A stretch of 64,000 nt of DNA from Monosporascus cannonballus (Eukaryota; Ascomycota; Sordariomycetes; Xylariales). Positions within the stretch are counted from its first letter, which is position 1; each line of letters starts with the position of its first letter. The notes beneath the pieces were generated by a model that worked only from the letters and a program-made list of their open reading frames with translations, was not told where the DNA came from and made no database searches. Positions 1 to 11,499 of this stretch are shown here, one piece after another. The DNA lies in the NCBI GenBank assembly GCA_004154925.1, contig QJNS01000086.1, positions 70,361 through 134,360 on the forward strand, in the 5' to 3' direction. The position numbers and the translations under genes are program-made.

Positions 1-3000
1 CATCGCTTCGGACATTCTAGAAAGGCCATCGCTGCTTCGACAGCTGCTTACGCGTTTTACAGCCCCAGTGTTAGCAATCGTACATTAAAGACGCCACTTG
101 CCAGAATGCACTACATCTAGGCAGCACAGCGCCCGAGATATGACGATGTACGGAATTGGTTGCTACCGAATCAGTTCTGCGCAGGGGATTCGGAGCTCGC
201 TGGTCAGTATTCGCTCACTGGTATAGTAATTTCGGGTTGCGTACCGTTTTTCGCGTGACTTCCACGGCATCCTCTTCTCCAGTCAGCGGGGCGTGCGACT
301 CCGTCTATGCGCCTGCAGCCTAACTAAGTAGACATACACCGCAGCACATTGAGGGCGAGCGCTTCGCTTCTGATGCAAGCACCACCGCTGCCGCCGTCTC
401 CCGGTTGAATAGGGACGAACCTCGTCTAGTCGGCGCTGAGAGTAACAATATGACCCTGCGTCGATTCCGTCGTGAGTACGCATTACCAGTAGCCTCGCTC
501 GCATATCACTCTGTCCAAGGCAAGTGATCGACGTCTTCTTACTATCAGCGTGCGGTTCTGTGCGGCGCGGTAGAGCAACAAAAATGAGGACCACAAGGAG
601 GAGGAGGTGGCGGTATATACTTTCATGTCACAGGAGAGAAATCCCTTGTCTAATCTTCGTCTCACTCCGCCTTGGGCCCTTCATCACCAAGAAGTAATGA
701 ATTGTCTGTACTATCCCACTGAGAAAAGCCCCCACATCATGGGGGCCAACTCTGGCATCGCCGGATCGCAACCTCCCCGATGCCCTTCTTCGGATGATAG
801 ATATACTAGAGGCGATAGGGGCCTTCTCCCACGGCCACTCTCTGTCCTGTCTGACTAATCTGGGCATCGGCAAGGACGAGAAGACCGAGGCGGCAAACGC
901 CCGTCTCCATCACGCCGACCGTGTTCCCTCCGGGGTAGAGGGGCCTCAGAAGCCACGGCATTGCTGGGCGGCGGATGCGTACCTAAAGGGTTGTTCGCAA
1001 GGCATACGAGATCGCGCGACCGCGATGATACGGAAGAGTGGGAATACCGGGACAGCCCTGGGGGCATAGACAGCAGCAAGGCATGCACGGTGTCGTAGTA
1101 GCGATGGCCGTGGCGACCTTCGACTGGAGCGGGAGCCGTCCGAGGTAGACGCGGCAGGAGAGAAGGAACCCTTGGCCAGGGCCCCGCAAACGGCGCCTAC
1201 CTCTTTCCATGCGGCGGATATGGCGAGCTCACTACCCTCGCCCTGGGCGGCTTTCACGGTAAGACGCTTTTGGTGTGGTCGAAAAGCGATCAGAATATAT
1301 GATATTGGCTGTGCAGGCACTGATTACAGCGGTTGGTTGACTTACTCTGAATTAACTTGAATATTTACTACAAGTACACTCCGAAATCGAGATGGAGTTT
1401 TCACTATATTTACCCTTAGTAATCGATCCATAAACATGTCTGCGTAATAACAAGGTTGCCGTCACTACCCGAGCTTTCTTGTCAAATAGTGAGACGCATA
1501 ATATTGGAACCTCCGGATGGAGCCGAGTTCACGAGGTCCGGCCGAGGTGGCATATCGGAACGGGGCTGTGGCTGCATTGCATCCGCCTTGGTGGATCCTC
1601 AATCATAAACGTGCGTTGCTTCGCGTATCTAGTATGTATATTCAAAGCCTTATAACCCCGCTCCGAGTGAAACACACTGCCCCTGGCAGCGGAAATGTGT
1701 TGCGAACGGAGTCATTATTGTGCATTGCATCTGGTTAGAATTTGCAAGGCATTACTCGACAGCAGTCAGCCGCGAGTCATGCATCCTGTGTCCGCATCCA
1801 GGGCGTCGGCTGTGCCGGCGTCGCATTTTGTGGCTTTCAGCCTCCGCCCCGAATGGCCGAATCGGGGCCCAACCTGACGGGATGATCTCATTGCCCTCCA
1901 ATTGCGAGAGGTGCAGTAGTACGAAGTGCATAGGCCCCTGGGCCCGCCAGCTGGGGACATTCAGGGGTCGTCGGGGACAAGATTTGCAGCCGGCATTCCC
2001 CAGATATGCATTTTGACGCTAGAAATTTTCTATTATTCGCGGGAGACCCCCCGACGGGTACCAACGCCTTCAAATTTCCACATACTTACGTATAGGTGTT
2101 AGCTAGATGCCATCAACAAAGGAGTAAAGGCCAGGATTATGCGAGTATTGGACTGATATCTCCCTACTTGATTCGTGTGTTAGTGACTTGCCTAACTTGG
2201 AACCTTTATATATATCTATCTGGCTCTGGTGCAACTTCAGGACCATGCCAGGGGAGTCTAAGAAAGAGTGGAGTTAGCCTTTCCTCTTGAAAAGGCTTCT
2301 GACACCATCTTGGCCATCGTCGAAGACACGCATATGTACCTACCTGCATTCTGTAGGGGAAGCGGCCCCCTGATTGGACGAGGCTCCCTCTCTACGAGAA
2401 CCACCCATTGCCAAGCGGCTTTGGCACAGCCTAGCTCTAGGTGTCTAGGTCACCCCGATGATATAACATGGAAGTTTGGAACAACAACGAGGGAGAGAAG
2501 TCGGTTGCTACGTAAATATTCTCGAAGTTTCGAATTGTCTAGAGAAACGTTAGGGCCCATAGAATCGCTCTAGCAGCTGCCTCAGGGGCTGGGACCAGAA
2601 CCTGCCACCGTAAGCAGCGCACGCATGTAACCAAGCAGACACGCTAAATTAGAGTGACTGAGCAACTGGTGGGTTGAACCATGGAGTTGAAAACAAGGGT
2701 CCCTTAGCTCCCTAAAGGTAACCCACGCCACCCCCCCAACCAGCTCTGAAAAAGGGTTGGCTGGGGCCAGTAGCCAAACGCGCCAGCAACAAATACAGTA
2801 CCTAATAACAATCATTTCCTACCATCCATGTCCATATCCCCCATATCCCACCATATATTCATACAGTAATACACTGAACGCAGCCAGCCAACAACCATCA
2901 TTCACCAAACAAAGCGCAGGCTGAGAGAGAGAGAGACCCAGGCAAGAGGGCTCAAAAGTGTTGACAGACTCGTCGCGATCAATCATAGTTTCCAAAAACA

Positions 3001-3398
3001 ACAATTTTTTTGTCCTTGTTTATTTACCTTTTTTTTTCCCCTTCCCCCCTGCTGCCCACCGTGTGCGCCCTCATTCATTTTCCGGATACTCACTCATCCA
3101 TTCGCTCAACTAAGTTATTGTTATCCTTTGTCCAATCGTTCAATGCCTTTCTAATAGGGGGGCGTTTCTACTTGGACTTTCCCTACCCTCCAGTATTGCT
3201 ATCCGCTGCCAGCTTCTCGCTTTCCCCTTTCGCAACAGCCAAGACTCGGAGCCTTCTGTGGTGCATTCCGCGTTGGCCGGGCATCGCTGCAGATTTCGAT
3301 CGATTCTTGCTGTTGTGTTACGTGCGCAAGATAGAAGGTGACATCGCCTGCCGGCTCAAGTGGCCCCTCCAACGATCCTGCCAATCGCCGTCAGCACC
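1..3398. other. No supported gene; upstream intergenic DNA
   Basis: Only short overlapping open frames of about 60-150 codons occur here, on both strands. None has a recognisable domain, a credible start context or a splice pattern that extends it. Base composition is ordinary and there is no RIP-like AT drift. The last 400 bases probably hold the promoter and 5' leader of the F-box gene. A gene with several very short exons, or a gene running off the left edge, cannot be excluded. Confidence 0.5.
3005..3050 (+). promoter_or_regulatory. Pyrimidine-rich (T then C) tract upstream of the F-box/WD40 gene
   Basis: A run of T followed by T/C and then C-rich sequence lies about 350-390 bases before the chosen ATG. 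CT-rich tracts just upstream of transcription starts are common in filamentous fungi and often replace a TATA box. The role here is inferred from position and composition only. Confidence 0.4.
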
Positions 3399-5526
3399 AT
3401 GTGCGACAGAGCCCCGGCGCCCGGTTCTAGCTTGTGCTCCCACGACATCATAGACATGGACAAGCGCTTCAACCACGAGACTTCTCGACCGATCACCGCG
3501 AATCCCTTTAGCAGGAATCGCAGTCTGAGCACCTCGCTCCCCTGGCGTCGTCGACCGAAATCTCTCGTCCTAGCCGACGGCGACACAATTCAACACGATT
3601 TAGGGGAAGCAGCCTTCGAAGAGTCGGCCCAACATGGCGCCAACGATGCGAATAGGCCGAACCACTCGCTCAAGGGGAGAATTAGGAGGGCGTCTGTGAG
3701 CTTCATGAAGGGAATCGTCTGTCGCGATCGACGTGGCTCAGAACCAGCCTCAAGCGTAGACGATGCCCGACCGGCAACGTCATACTCGGCATGGAATAGG
3801 TTGCGTTCTGCTACCACCTTCCGTCACTCCAGATATGGGAGTCGCGGAGGCCTTGAAACCATCTATTCGCCAGTTGCCTCCAACTTCGCAGAAGTGCCTG
3901 TGCCGGGCAACCGGTTCGAGCCCCCGATAATTCCTCAGCACACAGGCGCCGCTGCAAAGGCGGCAGCCGCTGTGCAGAATGAGTATCTTGCTTTTTCCAG
4001 ACAGCGGCAGGACTGGTTGGCCGCCGAGGAGCCTCAAAACGACTGCGAAAGCGGCATTGGCATAGCTCTCACCGCGTCCGAGTCCGAGAGCGCCTTCACC
4101 ACGAGCCAGGACACCTCTGTTGTCCGGATTGATTTCATATCTCAGCTACCGATGGAGCTTGCCATCCAAGTTCTCGCCCACCTTGATGCCGCCCAACTCG
4201 CCGCTGCTAGCCGGGTTTCCAAATTGTGGTGTGAGCTCATACGGGATCAGCAGATTTGGCGCCAGTCCTTCATGAGGGAGAAGACCGTTACTTACGCGAC
4301 GACTCTACCCGTTCAGCCTGGGATGGGCTCTGGCGTGCCCAATATCCGGCCTGGGAACGATTGGAAGAAGATCTATCGAGCGCGCCAGGAACTGGATCAA
4401 CGGTGGAAGATTGGGAGGCGTGCCCGGGCTGTCTACTTGAATGGGCACCTAGACAGTATCTACTGTCTTCAGTTCGACGAGTATGGCTTTCCATCCCTTT
4501 TCGCATTTGATATGATCACTAACAGGTTTTAGGAATAAGATAATTACCGGGTCTCGAGATAAGACTATCCGGATCTGGGACATGCACACTCTCCAATGCC
4601 GTCTTGTCATCGGGCCTCCGGAGGTCGTTAATGAGACGTCGATTCTCTTCGATCCGAATGGCAAGCCGCTCCATTTCGCTTCACTCCCTGATAATGAGCG
4701 TATGAACCCTTCTGTACCCGTTACAGTTTCGTTCCCTACCCACCACAAGGCATCGATCCTATGCCTACAATATGATGATGATATTCTCGTAACCGGCTCT
4801 TCGGACTCCACCTGCATTGTCTACAGTGTCCGGTCGGGGTATCGGCCGGTTCGACGCCTCCAGGCTCACACGGCGGCTGTTCTCGATCTAGCGTTCGATG
4901 ACAAGCATATCGTAACCTGCTCCAAGGATATAAGCATTTGCGTCTGGGACCGGGAAACGGGCGCACTTGTCAAACAGCTCAGGGGTCATACCGGACCGGT
5001 AAATGCCGTCCAATTACGTGGCAACACCATCGTCTCTTGTTCTGGCGACTTCAGCGTCAAGATGTGGAATATCGACAGTGGTAAAACGATTCGCGAGTTC
5101 ATGGGGCACACCAAGGGTCTTGCTTGCAGTCAGTTCTCGGAGGACGGCCGATATATCGCGTCCGCCGGAAGCGACAAGGTCATCCGCATTTGGGACGCAA
5201 ATACGGGCGAGTGCCTACGCGAGGTGCAGGCCCACGAGAGTCTGGTACGCAGTCTGCATATCGACAGTGTGAGCGGCCGTCTCATCAGCGGGAGCTACGA
5301 CACCGACATCAAGGTCTTCGACATCGAGACGGGTGAGCAACTCCTGAGCTTCCCTCGATGGCATGCCAGCTGGGTCCTGAGTGCCAAGAGCGACTACAGG
5401 CGCATCGTCAGTACGGGCCAGGATCCCAAGATCCTCATCATGGATTTCGGCGCCGATGTGCCGGATATCCGGATGCTTGAGAGTGCGCGCAAACACAACT
5501 CCACCTACGAGGCCGGTTTCATCTGA
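3399..5526 (+). CDS. F-box/WD40 repeat protein (putative SCF ubiquitin-ligase substrate receptor)
   Basis: Two exons, 3399-4480 and 4533-5526, join to 691 residues. The 52-bp intron starts GTATGG, has an ACTAAC branch site and ends TTTTAG; splicing splits a Glu codon and restores the first WD repeat. The ATG at 3399 lies in a good context (CACC before it). The frame stays open upstream to a GTG, but there is no other ATG. Residues 1-240 are basic, Ser/Arg-rich and probably disordered. An F-box lies at about 244-291 (it opens IDFISQLPMELAIQVL, followed by a WRQ near its end). From about 349 on I count seven WD repeats, enough for one closed propeller, with ends such as TIRIWD, SICVWD, VKMWN and VIRIWD. 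In the family the F-box binds Skp1 and the propeller binds phosphorylated substrates for ubiquitylation. The layout resembles Cdc4/Met30/Pof1-type receptors; which of these, or what target, cannot be told from the sequence. Confidence 0.93.
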
Positions 5527-6775
5527 ACAACCCACATGGCCGAAACGAGTCTTAATAGTCGATTTGTCCGATGCCAAGACCCTGCGGGCCGGATCGAGAA
5601 AGGGGAGCCTGTTTCAGATCATTCTGCTTTTATTTTTCGCATTTGAGCCTCGGAGTTTCGAGGTTTACTGGTTTCCCTCTTTATTTTGGACTCGTCACTT
5701 GCCTTCATGCTCTGGAGACAAGGGAGAAGGGACGGAGAGGAAGGGAGAGAAGAAGTGAGGGTACCAAGAGTCTTAGAAATCTTGTTTGTGGGATTTTTAC
5801 CGTTTTACTGCTTTGCGCGTGAGTTCGGGGAGCGATCGCGTGAAACGGCTTTTCTATTTTGCTGACAGAGATTGTCCGGACGACTCGGAATAGAGAGTGA
5901 GCACAGAGAGAGAGCCCTCACGATATGTTCTCGTCCCTCGGCCGGTCTGGGACTGTGAGATTAGCAGTGGTTGGTTCTCTGGAACGTTCTGTATATACAT
6001 ATGAGAACACACACACACATCGGCATCGAAAGATTTTGTGATGGTCGTCGAACACAAACGGACGGGCGGCCGCGAATTTACGGGGCCCGAGAGTGACGCC
6101 TCTGTTCTACTGTTTTACCTGCCGATGCCGGCTGGATCTTGCGCCTCGCGGTGACTCGTTGCTATGAGTAGACGTGCATTTCCGTAGATAAGATACATGG
6201 CGAGCTTCCTCGCATGGTCCGCGGACTGATGTTATTCGCAGAGTTGGAGCACGCATATATCTCTCTGTCGGTCAGTCAGTCCACGCAGCCGGACTTCTCT
6301 CCCCTCGTTGACGCGTCGTGTCGCGTCGTTTCGGGACGGTTTGGCTGCTGCGTTCCGCTCTCTGCTCTCTGTTGGGGAAAGAAGAGAAAGTCCCGTCCGC
6401 TCCCCGTCTGGCTGACGTAGAAGGCTTGATTGATGCTCTGCGTCCGGACTACGTTACATATACTCTTTGTAAGTGTAGTAAACAGTGAACTGTAAGCTAA
6501 GAAAGAACCCTTAATCTTCTGTGTAAATCCCCCAGCTGTCCCTTGTGACACAATACTACTGTCCGGCTAACCTTACGGGCGAAAAGTGCAAACTGGTCTG
6601 TGTTTGGAAATTGTTAGGTCAGCTCGCGGGCTCTCTAGGATGGTTAGATTATGCCGTATCTACAGCCTTTATTTTTCTTTCGCACACATCCTCTATTAGC
6701 AACTCGTAGTAACCCCGTAGCAACCTGTAGTAACCCGTTAGGCGCTCCTCTACCACTAGACGGTGAACTCCGCCG
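5527..6775. other. Intergenic DNA between convergent genes
   Basis: This space lies between the 3' ends of the F-box gene (+) and the FIT-family gene (-), so it should contain both 3' untranslated regions. A short AC dinucleotide run is at 6007-6019, and an imperfect tandem repeat of GTAGTAACC-like units is at 6704-6740. I see no coding potential beyond short chance frames. Confidence 0.5.
6704..6740. repeat. Imperfect short tandem repeat (GTAGTAACC-like units)
   Basis: Three to four degenerate units reading GTAGTAACC, GTAGCAACC and GTAGTAACC follow one another with one- to three-base spacers. It lies just past the stop codon of the minus-strand FIT-family gene, so probably in its 3' untranslated region. 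No function is evident. Confidence 0.5.
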
Positions 6776-7907
6776 TCATATTCCAGGCAGACCGATGACC
6801 GACCTGACGGCAGGGACGAATCGAGGCACGAAGTACACGGCGTATATCGCCATCAGAGCTACCAGTAGGCCGGTGAACTATATCCCAAGTTAGCAAACGG
6901 GCGCTTCGTTCCCAGGTGATGGCCACTCTGCGGAGATGTCGGGATTAAGAAAAACTCACCTTCTCGAACCACGTGTGGAAGTAGATGGCCGTCATGAGTA
7001 GCATCCAGAGGCAGAGCACGATGACGGCGACGGCGAACCTGCCCGCGAGCCCGAGCGCGGGATCGTAGGCGCCGCTGCCGCCGCCACCTTCCCCGTCCCT
7101 CTCGGCCTCGACGCCGGCGCCCTTGACGGCGCCGTCGAGCATGACGACGCACCGCTCCTCGCGCACGCCGGCGGACCGCGCGAGGACGCCGGCCCGCACG
7201 AGCACCCAGCCGACCTCCTGCGCGAGGAAGTAGCTGCCGAGCACGAGCAGGAACACATGGCCGCTGATGTCGTGGCCCCCGCTCCAGCGCCCGCCCGCGG
7301 CGCGGCACGCGGCCGCCGTGAACACGTCCTTGGTGGCCGCCGCCCCGACCCCCTCCTCGGCGACGGCCTCGTGCGCCGCGCGGCACCGGCCGCCCGTGAT
7401 GCGGAACCCGCGGTCGATGAGCGGCGGGCCGAAGCACCACTGCGTGACGAGGGCCCAGCAGGCGGTGACGAGGGCCCAGCGCGTCACGGCGTGGATCCTG
7501 CGCCGCGCCGACGCCAGGAGGGCCGGGTGGCCGAAGAGCGCGAAGGCGACGAAGGCCGCCGTGACCCAGGCCCAACCGCGCTTGACGAACAGCACGTTGA
7601 GCAGGTTGTCCTTGCGGGCGAAGTAGCTGGGCGCCGTGTGGTCCTGGGCGTGCGACTGGCGGCTCGTGTCGTACGGTGCCGCGCGCGTCTCGGGGCTCAG
7701 CACGGAGAACAGAGTGCCGAAAACCAGGATCACCGGGTACGCCAGTAGCGACAGCCTCTCGGTCGGCGTCGGCAGGTACGGCGGGTTGCGCGCGTTCGAC
7801 CCGCCGCCGCTGCTGCTGATGCTGCTATCATTTTGTTGTTGTTGTCGGAGGCCGACTGCCGCCATCTTGACGGGCCGGGATCTCAGTGAATACGTGTCGG
7901 CCGACAT
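6776..7907 (-). CDS. FIT family membrane protein (Scs3/FITM2-like, putative ER acyl-CoA diphosphatase)
   Basis: Exon 1 runs from 7907 down to 6960 (316 codons) and exon 2 from 6877 to 6776 (33 codons plus TGA), giving 349 residues. The 82-bp intron 6878-6959 starts GTGAGT, has a CTAAC branch site and ends TATAG, in phase 0. Reading through it would stop after four residues and lose the last membrane helix, so the splice is well supported. Six hydrophobic segments can be seen, near 53-70, 111-127, 143-163, 217-237, 291-310 and in exon 2. Signature motifs are GGHDISGH (residues 210-217) and FHTWFEK (310-316). These carry the two histidines that I match to the catalytic pair described for FITM2. 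FIT proteins act in the ER membrane, cleave acyl-CoA on the lumenal side and support lipid-droplet budding and phospholipid balance. Unusual points are a Gln/Ser/Gly-rich N-terminus and a Gly/Glu-rich insert at 262-280. Very high GC gives long false frames on the other strand. Confidence 0.9.
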
Positions 7908-8718
7908 GTGAAAAGTAGATGCATGAGCTGCCCGGCTTCCACTGGACCTTTCTGCGGATTGTGTACGAGGCGGGAATAATCCGAAGTCAAACAGATGGTT
8001 TGTTGTTTAATGCTAGGGGCGTTAGTTGAAGCATACCAGTAAAAACGCAGCTGGAATTTGTCTTGTAGTTTTAAGGAAATTCTAGATAGCTTGGTGTATT
8101 GAAAGCCGCTACACCGATGACGTTGTCGAGATGTTCATGTAATCAATATTGGCGCTAAGCCACGCCTTCCGGGAATCTGATTAGATGCTTCCAGCCACAC
8201 AAAGATCAGAGGGTGGGCAAAGTGTCTCTCATTCTACTACGGTTATGTAATACAACACTTCCTTTAGCGTGTTCTGAGCCACACGAAAAAGGCGTAGGCT
8301 ACTAACGTTATCTATCGCGGTTTGGAGACAAATCAATCACCAGGTAGAATATTTTTAGGTATGAAATCGATGCATTACCAGAACTAATCATCTAGATAAC
8401 TACTTTTCTGCAATACATCGATCCCGAACCTCTTTCCCGGGCTCATCATCCGGATTCATAACGGTCATTTCGCCTTCTGAGGCTATATCCATTGTGTCTA
8501 GCCGAACTCCGAAATCCAGTTGTGCGCATGCCGTTGCCAAACATCGAGAAAGAAATTCCATGTTTAATGCCTCTGTGGCCGAATACGAAGTAAAATATTC
8601 ATAGACTGCACGTGAGCCTCCGATACCCGTAATCAGGCGCTATCTTTGAGGTTGCTGTGACAATCCTGGTTGTTGGTTACGATATCGAGCTCGTTGCACT
8701 ATGCTTAAACATCGGTCC
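7908..8718. other. Intergenic DNA, no gene seen
   Basis: This holds the upstream region of the FIT-family gene and the downstream region of the GH55 gene; both are on the minus strand and about 810 bases apart. Stops are frequent in all frames. No repeat or RNA gene was recognised. Confidence 0.5.
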
Positions 8719-11499
8719 TCACGACGTCGTCTCGCAGGTGCCAGCCGCCGTGACTGTCTGTGTAACTGTCACGAGAACTATCTCATCATCCCCATTGCCT
8801 TGGGTTCCGGCAGGAGCAGGAACCGGCGTAGTGGCCGGAATCTCTCCATCTCCCGTAGAGGCTTCTGGTGTTGGGAAGTTGGTGACGATAAACGCAGACG
8901 AGGGGATCGGCTCGATAGTCGGAAAAGTGGTCGCACTATCATCGGGCGGAGCATATTGTCCTGAGTTAGTAACTGTAGATACGATCGAACCGCCTGTCTC
9001 AGTAGAACCGGAGCCAGAACCCTGGCCGATACCTCCAGTGCCTGTAGCATTGCCGGCTGAGGAGGTGGTGGCTTTGCTTGAGCTAGGAGCAGAGCCGGAG
9101 CCCGGATCTGACCCTGAATCGCCGTCGCCGGTTTGATCATCGGGCGCCGGTCCGCCTGATGTCTCGAACTTGACGATTGTAGCCCCAAATGTGGATCTGT
9201 TATCTTGATCCAGCGCGACCGTTCGGCCATTGTGGATGATCATGTTGACTGAAGCTTTGGTGGTGATACCAAAGAGATGAACGCTGGACTCCTCAATACT
9301 GATCATGTTGTCCTGGCAGTTCTGTTCGTCAACACAAACTTGTCCGTAATTGTCAAAGAAGCTGTAGAGACCGCCGCCGTATATGAAGACATCCGATGAG
9401 TTCGTGACACGGAGACCCCAGGTGCGCGCACAGGCGTATGACGATCTGTCGCATGATGTCGTGAAATCGGGGTCGAGGTAGCCTGCATTTGCCGTGAATG
9501 GGACAGTAGCATCAGGATTACCTTGCATGTATGCTGTCTCGGTCTGGATGAGGCCCATGAAGACATTCTTCGCGCTGCTGATCTGGTAGTTGTACAGCTG
9601 GCTGTGTTCTGAGGCTGTACCCCACAGCCAAACAGGATTCTGGGATTCAATGAGAACACCACGACCATTGTAGAGGTTGATCTGGCTGTAATCATTGAGG
9701 TCAAGCTCGTGGTCGGCCACCCAAAACCAGCAGTTCTCGATGTATGCCGATGCAGTAGGTGTCAGGTGAAGCAACATGAAGGCGCCGAAGCACTCAGGAT
9801 CGGGCGTCGTTGTAACGTTCGGATTCTTAGCGCACTTGTCCGACTGTAGCCCCGATCCGGCAGCGCCGCCAACTCGGAAGTGGACGTCCCATAGACCAGC
9901 CGAAGCCTGCTTGGACCCGGCGAGATTCCACTCCATCAGTATAGCACCTGGCGCCGGACCTTTGGTTTGGATGATCAAGTCAGACATCTCAACGTCACCA
10001 ACATCACCAGGCTGACCAACTTGGAAGACAGGAATAGGCTTGGACTCATCCGCGAACTTCCGGCCGGTGGCCATTAGAAGCGGCCACATCTCTCCCGTGA
10101 TCTTGATGTTCTTCGGAACTCTGACCGTGTCAGTGATGAGGTACGCGCCGTGGTCGAAGTATATGATATCGCCATCCCTCGCATTATCAAAAATCTGCTG
10201 AATCTTGGCGGTGTCGTCCGTATGGCCATCGCCCATGGCACCAGCCGCCTTCACACTCACGAAGTTACTGACCGGGACATCCTCGTATTGAGGCTTGGTG
10301 CGAGTGACTATCTTTCCATTGCTCGTTAGGGCCTGGGGTTTGGTTATCTCGTTTTGCGTGCTCTGGATCGATTTGCCAGAGGTGCCCGAGTACTGCCGCC
10401 CTTGCGCGAAACTTTTGACGACCTGGTTTCCTGGGAGGATAACGGTCTGGTCTTTAGCATACTGGACCGCGGTAGTGACTCCTTCGCTCATGTCCACGTT
10501 GTCGAGGATCAGAGTGTTGTTGGTCATGGCAAGGGTAGGCTTGTAGAGAGTACTGACTCCAACTCCGATATTAGAGAGCTTGCTATCCTGAAGAATTAAG
10601 GATCCAACTTTAATAACCTCTAAGGTATCGCTCGTCATGTCGATTCCGACCTTGCCGCCATTAATTGTGATGTCATGCATTAAGAACTGCCAATTCCAAA
10701 TCATATGTATTGCCGTATTGCAGTTGTTGAAGGTAAGATTGCGAATCGTAAACTGCTGGCTTCCGATATCCATACCAAAGCCACCGCCGTTGAAAGTCAG
10801 ACCGGTCATGAATCCGCCTGATCCGTTCTCGATGAAGAGGCCCTTCTGCACGTTCTTTAGGCTAGTATCTCGGTTCATCTCAAAGACTATGTTTTGCAGT
10901 GAGGTTGCCTGCGCCACTTGCCAATGTATACCAGCACCGCTCTCCATAGGAATGTCCCTGATATCGATGACGAAATTTCGGATCTGGCGGAAGAACTGGT
11001 TCTGGTTTATGTACCAGTTTAGGCCATCGGCACCCACATAGTAGGGGTTTGCATCAATGACGGCCATGCCTTTGAAATCTGCAGTGGCCTTGATGGTAGG
11101 CATCTTGATGGCATCACCTACTAACTGGGTATAGTAGGACTGAATGATAGGCGCGCTGACAACGTAGGTACCCGGAGGGAAATAGACAATAGCGGGAGAG
11201 TTGGTTCGAGAGTCACAATGATCGATGCATCGATTTGGGCCGGCTTGGACGGCCCTGTTGATGGCTTCGGTATCGTCAGTGAGCCCATCTCCCCTGGCAC
11301 CGAATGCCTTGACATTGCGGAAGACTGCGTGGTCGGGCGAGCCAAACGCCGCGACGCCCTGACGCTCAATATTGGCAAACCAGTAGCTAGTGTCTGCCTC
11401 TTGTCTCTCCTGGATGGCGGACGTTGGCACGGCCCCCGCCAGACCGGAAAGCAGGGAAAGCGCCAAGACGGATGCCTTGAAGAGGGTTGGAATCCCCAT
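8719..11499 (-). CDS. Secreted GH55-type exo-beta-1,3-glucanase (pectate-lyase-superfamily fold)
   Basis: A single open frame of 926 codons with no sign of introns. Residues 1-23 form a signal peptide (MGIPTLFKASVLALSLLSG then LAGA), followed by a possible Kex2-like dibasic-type site near QER at 30-32. Two related right-handed beta-helix domains follow. One opens near residue 60 with FRNVKAFGARGDGLTDD, the other near 413 with FVSVKAAGAMGDGHTDD; this tandem is the hallmark of fungal GH55. Further family-like stretches are PPGTYVVSAPI, MEWNLAG and NCWFWVADHELD. The core ends near 780. The last 145 residues or so are Gly/Ser/Thr/Asp-rich and look like an O-glycosylated linker. No GPI-type hydrophobic end is present. 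GH55 enzymes release glucose or short oligomers from beta-1,3-glucan in wall turnover, nutrition or mycoparasitism. Several Asn-X-Ser/Thr sites are present. Confidence 0.92.
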   Translation of the reverse strand: MGIPTLFKASVLALSLLSGLAGAVPTSAIQERQEADTSYWFANIERQGVAAFGSPDHAVFRNVKAFGARGDGLTDDTEAINRAVQAGPNRCIDHCDSRTNSPAIVYFPPGTYVVSAPIIQSYYTQLVGDAIKMPTIKATADFKGMAVIDANPYYVGADGLNWYINQNQFFRQIRNFVIDIRDIPMESGAGIHWQVAQATSLQNIVFEMNRDTSLKNVQKGLFIENGSGGFMTGLTFNGGGFGMDIGSQQFTIRNLTFNNCNTAIHMIWNWQFLMHDITINGGKVGIDMTSDTLEVIKVGSLILQDSKLSNIGVGVSTLYKPTLAMTNNTLILDNVDMSEGVTTAVQYAKDQTVILPGNQVVKSFAQGRQYSGTSGKSIQSTQNEITKPQALTSNGKIVTRTKPQYEDVPVSNFVSVKAAGAMGDGHTDDTAKIQQIFDNARDGDIIYFDHGAYLITDTVRVPKNIKITGEMWPLLMATGRKFADESKPIPVFQVGQPGDVGDVEMSDLIIQTKGPAPGAILMEWNLAGSKQASAGLWDVHFRVGGAAGSGLQSDKCAKNPNVTTTPDPECFGAFMLLHLTPTASAYIENCWFWVADHELDLNDYSQINLYNGRGVLIESQNPVWLWGTASEHSQLYNYQISSAKNVFMGLIQTETAYMQGNPDATVPFTANAGYLDPDFTTSCDRSSYACARTWGLRVTNSSDVFIYGGGLYSFFDNYGQVCVDEQNCQDNMISIEESSVHLFGITTKASVNMIIHNGRTVALDQDNRSTFGATIVKFETSGGPAPDDQTGDGDSGSDPGSGSAPSSSKATTSSAGNATGTGGIGQGSGSGSTETGGSIVSTVTNSGQYAPPDDSATTFPTIEPIPSSAFIVTNFPTPEASTGDGEIPATTPVPAPAGTQGNGDDEIVLVTVTQTVTAAGTCETTS

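Noticed and set aside
3360..3398. Upstream extension of the F-box gene to a GTG at 3360
   Set aside because: Non-ATG starts are rare in fungal nuclear genes; the ATG at 3399 has a strong context and no conserved domain lies upstream.
6992..7748. Long open frames on both strands over the FIT gene (for example 7257-7748 plus)
   Set aside because: Their Arg/Ala-rich, low-complexity proteins are the usual shadow of a very GC-rich gene in other frames.
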